A stretch of 5,558 bases of DNA from Oribacterium sp. UBA3737 (GTDB taxonomy: Bacteria > Bacillota_A > Clostridia > Lachnospirales > Lachnospiraceae). The position numbers and the translations under genes are program-made. Position 1 is the first letter of the stretch. Every line of letters starts with the position of its first letter. The notes below the pieces were generated by a model. The model did no database searches, had not been told where the DNA came from, and worked only from the letters and a program-made list of their open reading frames with translations. The stretch lies in NCBI GenBank assembly GCA_002371295.1, contig DFGZ01000340.1:1-5558 (forward strand), in the 5' to 3' direction. Positions 1 through 5,524 of the stretch are shown in pieces.

Positions 1-441
1 CAGATTCATCGTATAATCAAGGAGGACTTAAGGGGAGAGCTTAAGAGCCGCCGCCTTGAGCATTACCGGAATCTGCTTCCGGGCGTGGCTGACCGCTCTT
101 CCACTCTGGAGAGACGTGCGGACGAGGCCGAGAGGGAGACGGACAAGCTCAAAGAGTGCGAGTGGATGATGCATCATATCGACGAGGAGTTTGACGGCGT
201 GGTTTCCGGCATCACAAATTACGGTCTCTATGTCGAGCTGCCAAACACTGTTGAAGGTATGGTTTCTCTCCGTCTTATGGACAGCGATTATTTCGTATTC
301 CATGAGGATAAGTACGAGCTCGTAGGCGAACGCACCGGACGGATATACAGATTAGGCGACAGGGTTCACGTGAGAGCCCTGAGGGCTGACAAGCTTACCA
401 GAACCATAGATTTCCAGCTGGTCCCCGATTCTGAGGATTGA
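1..441 (+). CDS. rnr: Ribonuclease R, C-terminal part (5' end outside window)
   Basis: RNase R is a processive 3'-to-5' exoribonuclease of the RNB family. It degrades structured RNA and, with tmRNA-SmpB, the non-stop mRNAs freed from stalled ribosomes. The reading frame is open from base 1, so only the last 146 residues are present. The fragment opens with QIHRIIKE, typical of the end of the RNB catalytic domain, followed by the conserved RRADEAERE stretch (fragment residues 38-46). An S1 RNA-binding domain then runs from about residue 64 to 142, with FDGVVSGITNYGLYVEL, the VGERTGRIYRLGD segment and a closing IDFQLV. The protein ends in a short acidic PDSED tail and lacks the lysine-rich extension seen in some RNase R proteins. 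A GTG at base 85 is an internal valine codon, not a start. smpB follows in the same direction after 93 bases. Identity is seen from motifs; co-transcription with smpB is inferred. Confidence 0.95.
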   Translation, partial: QIHRIIKEDLRGELKSRRLEHYRNLLPGVADRSSTLERRADEAERETDKLKECEWMMHHIDEEFDGVVSGITNYGLYVELPNTVEGMVSLRLMDSDYFVFHEDKYELVGERTGRIYRLGDRVHVRALRADKLTRTIDFQLVPDSED

Positions 442-490
442 TAAGTCTTTGAGACCGGCGGAAAACATTCACATAAAGCAAATGACATCT

Positions 491-507
491 GCCCGAAAAC
501 AGCGGGC
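491..507 (+). other. Small GC-rich stem-loop in the rnr-smpB gap
   Basis: GCCCG (491-495) pairs with CGGGC (503-507) around a seven-base A-rich loop. It has no U-tract after it, so it is not an intrinsic terminator. It sits 14 bases before the smpB Shine-Dalgarno. It could mark an mRNA processing point or simply stabilise the transcript. The structure is read from the sequence; any role is unproven. Confidence 0.35.
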
Positions 508-534
508 CAAGTTCCTAATACAGGAGGATTACAG

Positions 535-1017
535 ATGGCTAACTACGGAAAAGAAGAAGGCACAAAGCTTATAGCCAACAACAAAAAAGCATATCATGAT
601 TACTTTGTTGACGAGACCTTCGAGTGCGGTATAGAGCTTGCCGGCACCGAGGTCAAGTCCCTTCGAATGGGCCAATGCTCCATCAAAGAGGCTTACTGCA
701 GTATAAGAAACAGCGAGGTCTATATTCTCGGAATGCATATAAATCCATACGAGAAGGGCAATATCTTCAACAAGGATGCTCTCCGTGACCGAAAGCTTCT
801 CATGCATAAATACGAAATCAACAAGCTGATCGGAAAGCTCAAGGAGCAGGGTTACGCCCTTGTCCCTCTCAGAGTCTACTTCAGAAAATCTCTCGTCAAG
901 GTAGAGATAGGTCTCTGCCGTGGTAAGAAGCTCTACGATAAGCGTGCGGATCTCGCCAAGAAACAGCAGAAGCGTGAGCTGGAGAGAGATTTCAAGGGTT
1001 CAAATCTCAGAGTATGA
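535..1017 (+). CDS. smpB: SsrA-binding protein SmpB (trans-translation)
   Basis: SmpB binds the tRNA-like end of tmRNA, brings it to stalled ribosomes with EF-Tu, and its C-terminal tail reads the empty mRNA channel. The 160-residue product has the normal family length. It shows the family signatures: an early IANNKKAYHDYFV, then FECGIELAGTEVKSLR, an EAYCSI segment, HINPYEKGN, the RDRKLLMHKYEI stretch and GYALVPLRVYF. The basic tail begins with GLCRGKKLYDKR (Asp-Lys-Arg at 135-137) and runs through KKQQKRELERDFK to GSNLRV. The ATG start is set by AGGAGG at 522-527, seven bases upstream. It follows rnr in the same direction, the common Firmicutes arrangement. The bases for its last six residues and stop form the first copy of a 23-bp tandem array that continues downstream. 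A strong terminator ends the unit at about 1216. Confidence 0.97.
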   Translation: MANYGKEEGTKLIANNKKAYHDYFVDETFECGIELAGTEVKSLRMGQCSIKEAYCSIRNSEVYILGMHINPYEKGNIFNKDALRDRKLLMHKYEINKLIGKLKEQGYALVPLRVYFRKSLVKVEIGLCRGKKLYDKRADLAKKQQKRELERDFKGSNLRV

Positions 1018-1110
1018 TATGTTCATATCTTGGAGTCTGAGATGTTCAAACCTCAGGGTCTGATATGTTCACATCTCGGAATCTGAGATGTTCATATCTT
1101 GGACTCTGAG
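996..1110 (+). repeat. Five-unit 23-bp tandem array seeded by the smpB 3' end
   Basis: Five adjacent units of exactly 23 bases: unit 0 (996-1018, inside smpB including its stop), unit 1 (1019-1041), unit 2 (1042-1064), unit 3 (1065-1087) and unit 4 (1088-1110). The shared pattern is ATGTTCA, a variable ATCTYGG-like core, then TCTGAG or TCTGAT. Units 1 and 4 differ at one base; units 1 and 3 at three; units 0 and 2 at five, two of these at the unit's left edge. Each unit carries a TGA in the position matching the smpB stop. Most cores are also palindromic, for example 1071-1090, where CATCTCGG can pair with CTGAGATG (one G-U) around AAT. There are no spacers, so it is not a CRISPR. Likely origin is slippage or unequal recombination at the gene end. 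Confidence 0.9.
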
Positions 1111-1141
1111 ATGACTGAATACAGCTTAAATTAATGATTAT

Positions 1142-1216
1142 ATCCATATGTTTTAACATTTCTTCCGGGTCTTAAAAAACAGATTCCCGTCAATGTCTAA
1201 AACATATGGATTTTTA
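1142..1216 (+). terminator. Long stem-loop intrinsic terminator after smpB
   Basis: A 14-base arm (1142-1155, ATCCATATGTTTTA) pairs perfectly with 1198-1211. After a one-base bulge, ACATT (1156-1160) pairs with AATGT (1192-1196), and CGGG (1166-1169) with CCCG (1186-1189) inside. The stem is followed at once by TTTTT with one later A, so it should terminate transcription on the plus strand. The reverse orientation has no U-tract. It separates the rnr-smpB unit from the kinase operon. Confidence 0.8.
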
Positions 1217-1222
1217 TTATCT

Positions 1223-1231
1223 TGGGATAAT
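1223..1231 (+). promoter_or_regulatory. Possible extended -10 promoter for the kinase operon
   Basis: TGG-GATAAT fits the extended -10 form (TG, one base, then a TATAAT-like hexamer with five of six matches). No good -35 lies 17 bases upstream, which extended -10 promoters can tolerate. It lies right at the end of the smpB terminator tract. Transcription would start near 1238, giving a leader of about 60 bases. The rest of 1232-1285 shows no recognisable regulatory element. Confidence 0.35.
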
Positions 1232-1285
1232 ATTTCGCCGATATCATTTATGTATGTAACTGAGATTAAGGATTGTGTTGTTTTT

Positions 1286-1292
1286 GGCGGAG
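1286..1292 (+). promoter_or_regulatory. Shine-Dalgarno deciding the kinase start
   Basis: GGCGGAG lies four bases before the ATG at 1297, a short but workable distance. The longer frame opening at a TTG (1273) would place this site inside the coding sequence and add MCCFWRST, which has no domain character. The ATG is therefore preferred. Confidence 0.65.
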
Positions 1293-1296
1293 TACT

Positions 1297-4200
1297 ATGT
1301 ATCAGAAAACGTTTATAGCTCGTGACATCGCAGATGTCAGAAAAATAGTCGAGAATACAGACCTGAAAGGTTTCTTTTCCAATACCGTAGCTTCATTTGT
1401 TCAGATCTACACGACCCGGATTCCTGAAGATGATTTAAAAGATATGCTGTCACTTATTATCTCCGCTTTCCCGGGGATAAAAACTGCGGGAATTTCTCTT
1501 TTCGGTGTCAGCAAGATAAACGATGAAACTGCTGTTATCCTGAGCTTTATGTTCTTCCATTCCAGTCATATAGAAACATTTCTTTTTGATTTCACCGAAA
1601 TAAGCGAAGAAACCGGCTCTTTGGAGCTTAACAGGATTCTACGTTCAGGCACGGATCTTAAGGGAGTGGCATTGTACCCTGCAGGATATTCCATCGGTAT
1701 CTCCAGGATAATCGAGGATGTTGCTGAAGGACTGTCACATGTTCCGTTTTTCGGAAGTCTTGCCAGCACACATGTGGATGACTTTTTAAAGGCAGGCCTT
1801 CCCTATGCCTTTACCGATGATACAGTAAAGTATGGTCTTGCTGCAGTTGCTTTTTACGGTGAGGAACTGAATATACAGATTGATGCCTGTCTCGGCTGGA
1901 AGCCTCTGGGAAAAGCCTTTTCAGCTCATGTGAACGAAAACATCCAGATGAAAGTCGGTGATACCTGTCTCGAAACACTGGATGAAACTCCGGTCAAGGA
2001 CATATACAAATACTATCTTGATGCAGACATCGACGGTTATAATATGATGAACATAAATGAATTCCCCATAGTTCTGGAACGAGACGGGATTCCTTATGTT
2101 CGTATACCCTTCTTTTGCGGTGACAACGGAGAATTTTACTATTACGGAGATATAAAGGAGGGCGAGAGGGTTCAGATAGGATACGGAAATCCCAGAGAAC
2201 TGATCAGAGAATCGGAATTACTGAGCTTAAGGATACAGGATTTTGTTCCGGAAGCCATGTTTTCCTTTATCTGCGTAAGCCGTTTTATGCTTCTTAGGGA
2301 TCGTTATTTTGCGGAGATCGATAATCTGACCCGTATACTCCCACAGGCCACTTACGCTCATGGCGCCGGAGAAATATACAAATACAATGGTTTCGGAGGC
2401 TTTCTTTCCGGATCCATAGTATCTGTTGCCATGCGCGAGGGTCCCATAACCGCTTCCATGCCTCGTACAGATTTTAAGGCGGGACAGGAAGTTATACTGA
2501 ACAGCGTGGTGCCTCTTTCCGAAAGACTGGTTAATTATCTTGAAAAGACCTCTCTGGATCTGAATGATATGGCCATAAAAGCGGACCAGGCAAATAAAGC
2601 AAAAACCCAGTTCCTTTCCAGAATGTCACACGAGATCCGTACTCCTATCAATGCCATCATCGGAATGAACGAAATGGTCCTGAGAGAATCCACGGATCCA
2701 CATATACTTGAATATGCAAACAGTATAGCCAACTCCGGTGATATGCTGCTGAACATCGTAAACAACATACTTGATTTTTCAAAAATTGAAGCAGGCAAGA
2801 TGTCTCCCATTCCCGTGGACTTCGATCTCTTCAAGCTCATTCTGGATCTTGTACAGATAGCTCAGCACTACTGTGAGAAAAAGAATCTGAAATTCGATGT
2901 GATAGTGAATGATGACATGCCTTATCTTCTTCACTTTGATGTAGTCATGCTGAAGCAGATCATATCGAATCTGATTTCAAATGCCGCCAAATACACCGAT
3001 AAGGGTACAGTAACCTTTTCGCTGGACTACGAGAAGATCGACGATGACTTCGAGTACCTGACTGTACACATCAAGGATACCGGTATAGGTGTTAAACCGG
3101 AGGACCAGAAGAAACTATTCAGTGACTTTGAACGTTTTGACGAAAAAAATCACCGGACCACACAAGGCAGCGGACTCGGTCTTTCCATAGTTCAGAGACT
3201 GCTTAATATGAATGACAGTAAACTGGAATTCATCTCCGAATATGGCATCGGTTCTGACTTTTACTTTACCATAAAGATAAATGTCAGAGATTGGGCAACT
3301 GTAAGCTCCCATAAATCCGAATACGAAAGTGAGATCATAAAAAACAATCACTATCACGAATCCTTCAAGGCACCCGAGGCCAATGTCCTTGTAGTTGATG
3401 ACGTTGATGTGAACAGGCTTGTTTTCCGTTCACTGCTGAAAAACACAGAGCTTAAGATCACAGAGGCGTCCGGCGGCCAGGAAGCTCTGGATCTATGCAG
3501 ACAACACCGTTACGATCTTATCTTCATGGATCATCTTATGCCCGATATGGACGGAATAGTGACATTCCATGCTCTTCGGGAGATGGATCAGGAATGGACT
3601 CATACTGTACCTGTCATCGCTCTCACTGCCAATGCGATCTCCGGTGCCAGACAAATGTATCTGGATGAAGGCTTTATAGATTATCTTTCAAAGCCTATAT
3701 CCCCTACCTATTTGGAGTCAAAGCTGATACAATATTTACCAGAGGATAAAGTCCGGATAATCGAAAAAGAGAGAGACGAAAAGGCAACGGTCAATAATTT
3801 ACTTCAGAAGAAAAACATGCCTCTTGGTCTGGACGAACTTGGCGTCATGCCGCAGATTTCCGAAGTAGATATCATTTCCGGTCTCAAATACTGCGGGGAT
3901 CTGGCAACATATTATAAAGCACTTAGCGGATTTGTTGAGAAAATCCCGGATTGCCTTGATAGATTCAAACTATATCAGGATCTCAGGGATGTGGAAGAGT
4001 TTACCATCCTGGTTCACTCTATTAAAAGTACCTCAAGGATCATCGGTGCCAATCAGCTGAGCCGACTGGCTGAGTTACTTGAAAAAGCAGGAAAATCAAA
4101 GGATGAAGATCTGATTTCAGAGAATACTCCTTTATTCATTTCCGGTCTTTCAGCGATTTATGAGAAATTGATTTCAGCTTTACAGGCATTCCGTGAAGGC

Positions 4201-4560
4201 TATCAAGTTACAAAAAAAGACAGTGACACTTCACAGTCAGATGTTTCCGGCATTGAAGAAAACAATCCGAACGTGGATGTCGATACTATTCAGCCAAAAG
4301 GAGAATCAAAGGATATGAGTACAGACCCAATCGGACATATAGGAGAAATTCGTAAATTAAATTCGGAAGAGATGTCAAAGGTCTTTGCTATTCTCAAACA
4401 GAAAGCCGATGAATTTGATTTTGATTCCTGTGAAAAACTGGTTGACTTCCTTACAGCACAGTCTGTATCCAATAAGATGAAAACAACTCTTACGGAAGTA
4501 AAGAATGCACTTGAGAACATCGATTGGGACAAGGTCCAGAGTCTCATCGCAGACTTTTAA
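1297..4560 (+). CDS. FIST-domain hybrid sensor histidine kinase (HisKA-HATPase-REC-HPt)
   Basis: A soluble 1087-residue multi-step phosphorelay kinase with no signal peptide or membrane segment. Residues about 25-400 resemble the FIST N and FIST C sensor domains, which are proposed to bind small ligands such as amino acids; the sensed ligand here is unknown. A short helical linker (about 405-435) leads to HisKA with the H-box SRMSHEIRTP (His445). The ATPase domain has the N-box (Asn558, Asn562), G1 DTGIG (from Asp594), the LFSDFERFD F-box and G2 GSGLG (624-628). The receiver has Asp701-Asp702, phospho-acceptor Asp745, Thr777 and Lys799. An HPt domain follows with LVHSIKS (His907). All catalytic residues are present. 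A Ser/Asp/Glu-rich linker (about 970-1010) joins an extra helical segment (about 1018-1087) containing ADEFDFDSCEKLVDFL. The downstream receiver gene, 30 bases away, is the obvious relay partner. FIST assignment is from overall pattern; kinase, receiver and HPt assignments rest on clear motifs. Confidence 0.92.
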   Translation: MYQKTFIARDIADVRKIVENTDLKGFFSNTVASFVQIYTTRIPEDDLKDMLSLIISAFPGIKTAGISLFGVSKINDETAVILSFMFFHSSHIETFLFDFTEISEETGSLELNRILRSGTDLKGVALYPAGYSIGISRIIEDVAEGLSHVPFFGSLASTHVDDFLKAGLPYAFTDDTVKYGLAAVAFYGEELNIQIDACLGWKPLGKAFSAHVNENIQMKVGDTCLETLDETPVKDIYKYYLDADIDGYNMMNINEFPIVLERDGIPYVRIPFFCGDNGEFYYYGDIKEGERVQIGYGNPRELIRESELLSLRIQDFVPEAMFSFICVSRFMLLRDRYFAEIDNLTRILPQATYAHGAGEIYKYNGFGGFLSGSIVSVAMREGPITASMPRTDFKAGQEVILNSVVPLSERLVNYLEKTSLDLNDMAIKADQANKAKTQFLSRMSHEIRTPINAIIGMNEMVLRESTDPHILEYANSIANSGDMLLNIVNNILDFSKIEAGKMSPIPVDFDLFKLILDLVQIAQHYCEKKNLKFDVIVNDDMPYLLHFDVVMLKQIISNLISNAAKYTDKGTVTFSLDYEKIDDDFEYLTVHIKDTGIGVKPEDQKKLFSDFERFDEKNHRTTQGSGLGLSIVQRLLNMNDSKLEFISEYGIGSDFYFTIKINVRDWATVSSHKSEYESEIIKNNHYHESFKAPEANVLVVDDVDVNRLVFRSLLKNTELKITEASGGQEALDLCRQHRYDLIFMDHLMPDMDGIVTFHALREMDQEWTHTVPVIALTANAISGARQMYLDEGFIDYLSKPISPTYLESKLIQYLPEDKVRIIEKERDEKATVNNLLQKKNMPLGLDELGVMPQISEVDIISGLKYCGDLATYYKALSGFVEKIPDCLDRFKLYQDLRDVEEFTILVHSIKSTSRIIGANQLSRLAELLEKAGKSKDEDLISENTPLFISGLSAIYEKLISALQAFREGYQVTKKDSDTSQSDVSGIEENNPNVDVDTIQPKGESKDMSTDPIGHIGEIRKLNSEEMSKVFAILKQKADEFDFDSCEKLVDFLTAQSVSNKMKTTLTEVKNALENIDWDKVQSLIADF

Positions 4561-4590
4561 ATTTTAATCATAATTAATTAGGGGAAATAT

Positions 4591-5001
4591 ATGGCTAATG
4601 ACGATCGAAAATTAGTTCTGTTGGTAGATGATGATATTATGTACATAAAGATGCTGCATGGTGCTCTGATGCAGCATTACCGTATAGCTATGGCAAAAAA
4701 CGGTGATCAGGCACTGGCATACCTGAAGAAGAACAAACCTGATCTTATCCTGCTTGATTATATGATGCCTGTCAAATCCGGGCGTGAGGTTTTCTATATC
4801 ATGCATGACGATCCTGATCTCCGTGATATTCCTGTCATCTTCCTGACAGGTGCCAATGATACGGAAAGCGTTATGGAGGTTCTGAAGCTGGGGCCTGCAG
4901 GTTATGTGCTGAAATCAACTTCTCTTATAAAGATCACTGAGACTGTTAATGCTTTCTTCAAAAAACAGGCTCAGGCAGCACAAACAAACCGGGAATCATG
5001 A
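4591..5001 (+). CDS. Stand-alone CheY-like response regulator receiver
   Basis: A 136-residue protein made of one receiver domain plus a short Gln/Ala-rich tail (about 122-136). It has the acidic pair in VDDD (Asp13-Asp14), phospho-acceptor Asp56 in LILLDYMMP, switch Thr86 in FLTGAND, and conserved Lys108 in GYVLKS. The proline that usually follows this lysine is a serine. There is no DNA-binding or enzymatic output domain, so it must act by protein contact or as a phosphate carrier or sink. The start has AGGGGA (4580-4585) five bases before the ATG. It lies 30 bases after the hybrid kinase with no terminator between, so it is probably co-transcribed and receives phosphate from the kinase HPt domain; this is inference. 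Its last 44 bases overlap the end of the minus-strand gene. No clear terminator follows. Confidence 0.9.
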   Translation: MANDDRKLVLLVDDDIMYIKMLHGALMQHYRIAMAKNGDQALAYLKKNKPDLILLDYMMPVKSGREVFYIMHDDPDLRDIPVIFLTGANDTESVMEVLKLGPAGYVLKSTSLIKITETVNAFFKKQAQAAQTNRES

Positions 5002-5266
5002 GCGCAGTTGCATTCTCCGTCACCTCAACCATACGAATGGACTCGTGGAGTCCGAAGGCATCGATGTCCACCTGTTTTGTCAGCGCAGACGTATCAAAAA
5101 GCAACTCCGGATTACGATCCACACCCACATCAATCTCGTCCGCCAGACGCAGCACTGCGGCAAGGATATCTTCCGGCTGAACCTCGGTCTCTGCTTCGAT
5201 TCCCCTGTTTGCAAGATTCTTTAGTACATCCTGCTCCATGTCCTGTTTGAATTTCTCGTAGTCCAT
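4958..5266 (-). CDS. Uncharacterised 102-residue protein, possibly a shortened remnant
   Basis: I do not recognise this protein with certainty. The strand is supported by AAAGGAGG (5273-5280) six bases before the ATG at 5266; the competing plus-strand frames have no such site. It is acidic and soluble, without signal peptide or membrane segment. It opens MDYEKFKQDMEQDVLKNL, has a middle helical part (EDILAAVLRLADEI) and a late hydrophobic stretch (ENATALMIPGLF). The opening, the middle part and the ATALMIPGLF segment vaguely recall separate blocks of the DUF5688 family common in Lachnospiraceae, whose members are about three times longer. It may therefore be an internally deleted remnant; this comparison is from memory and weak. 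The last residues (about 88-102) are read from the antisense of the receiver gene's end, which suggests the natural C-terminus may have been lost. A candidate microprotein gene lies 58 bases upstream on the same strand. Confidence 0.6.
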   Translation of the reverse strand: MDYEKFKQDMEQDVLKNLANRGIEAETEVQPEDILAAVLRLADEIDVGVDRNPELLFDTSALTKQVDIDAFGLHESIRMVEVTENATALMIPGLFVLPEPVF

Positions 5267-5272
5267 AGTCTG

Positions 5273-5280
5273 CCTCCTTT
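5273..5280 (-). promoter_or_regulatory. Near-perfect Shine-Dalgarno of the minus-strand gene
   Basis: AAAGGAGG on the minus strand, six bases before the ATG. It is the best ribosome binding site in the window and shows that the minus-strand frame, not the overlapping plus-strand frames, is translated. Confidence 0.8.
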
Positions 5281-5297
5281 GAATAGTGAATAGTTAC

Positions 5298-5312
5298 CGC
5301 TCAAAATGAGCG
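5298..5312 (-). other. Hairpin upstream of the 102-residue gene
   Basis: CGCTCA and TGAGCG form a perfect six-base stem around a three-base loop. No U-tract follows on either strand; on the minus strand a T-run precedes it. It lies 17 bases upstream of the Shine-Dalgarno and might affect translation or protect the mRNA. A tandem heptamer (GAATAGT twice, 5281-5294 as read on the plus strand) lies between it and the Shine-Dalgarno. Confidence 0.4.
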
Positions 5313-5324
5313 CAGAAAAAGCAG

Positions 5325-5444
5325 CTATCTCGATTTGAGATTCTGGGTATGTTTCGTTTTAATATCAGATGACACCAATAAGATGAGTGTCACACAAATA
5401 ATTCCGCTTAAAAAACATCCTACCATTTTTAAGATTTTATTCAT
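5325..5444 (-). CDS. Candidate 39-residue single-pass membrane microprotein
   Basis: A short frame with an ATG start and TAG stop. The product begins MNKILKMVGC, has one hydrophobic span (about residues 8-25, FLSGIICVTLILLV), and ends in a basic, polar tail (KTKHTQNLKSR). This is the look of a small inner-membrane protein, or of a signal-peptide-like fragment. Support: a reasonable promoter about 40 bases upstream on the same strand and a downstream gene in the same direction. Against it: the ribosome binding site is weak (only GTGA-like purines before the ATG). No family is recognised. It could be a chance frame in AT-rich DNA. Confidence 0.4.
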   Translation of the reverse strand: MNKILKMVGCFLSGIICVTLILLVSSDIKTKHTQNLKSR

Positions 5445-5486
5445 TATTTTTCACTTACAAAACACCGATTTGTTAATTTAAATTAC

Positions 5487-5516
5487 CTTATAAGCTTATC
5501 ACATCTCATATTTCAA
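5487..5516 (-). promoter_or_regulatory. Sigma-A-type promoter for the minus-strand unit
   Basis: On the minus strand, TTGAAA (5511-5516) and TATAAG (5487-5492) are separated by 18 bases; each hexamer matches four or five of six consensus positions. Transcription would start near 5480 and run through the microprotein frame and then the 102-residue gene. An ATGAGA box lies within its spacer. Confidence 0.5.
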
Positions 5517-5524
5517 AATAACTA

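Noticed and set aside
85..441. A separate 118-residue gene starting at GTG 85
   Set aside because: The frame is open from base 1 and the upstream residues (QIHRIIKE) are conserved in RNase R, so this is an internal valine of rnr.
491..507. Terminator between rnr and smpB
   Set aside because: The stem is only five bases and no U-tract follows.
996..1110. CRISPR-like array
   Set aside because: The 23-bp units abut directly with no spacers and derive from the smpB end.
1142..1211. Miniature inverted-repeat transposable element
   Set aside because: The inverted arms are followed directly by a U-tract and lie right after smpB, and no target-site duplication is evident, so an intrinsic terminator explains it better.
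1018..1272. tmRNA (ssrA) gene
   Set aside because: No GGGG-type 5' end, no T-arm or CCA 3' end and no tag-peptide frame are seen; the region is repeats and a terminator.
1273..1296. TTG start adding eight residues to the kinase
   Set aside because: No good ribosome binding site precedes it, the added MCCFWRST is unlike a domain, and the GGCGGAG site points to the ATG at 1297.
2535..2840. Minus-strand frames within the kinase gene (also 1566-1769, 3115-3357, 4290-4547)
   Set aside because: They are antisense to well-conserved kinase domains and have no domain character or ribosome binding sites of their own.
4949..5250. Plus-strand frames over 4949-5250
   Set aside because: They lack ribosome binding sites, have low-complexity or Pro/Arg/Ser-rich products and lie antisense to a frame with AAAGGAGG and a normal composition.
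5298..5312. Terminator for the kinase-receiver operon
   Set aside because: The hairpin is perfect but followed by CAGAAAAA on the plus strand, not a U-tract.
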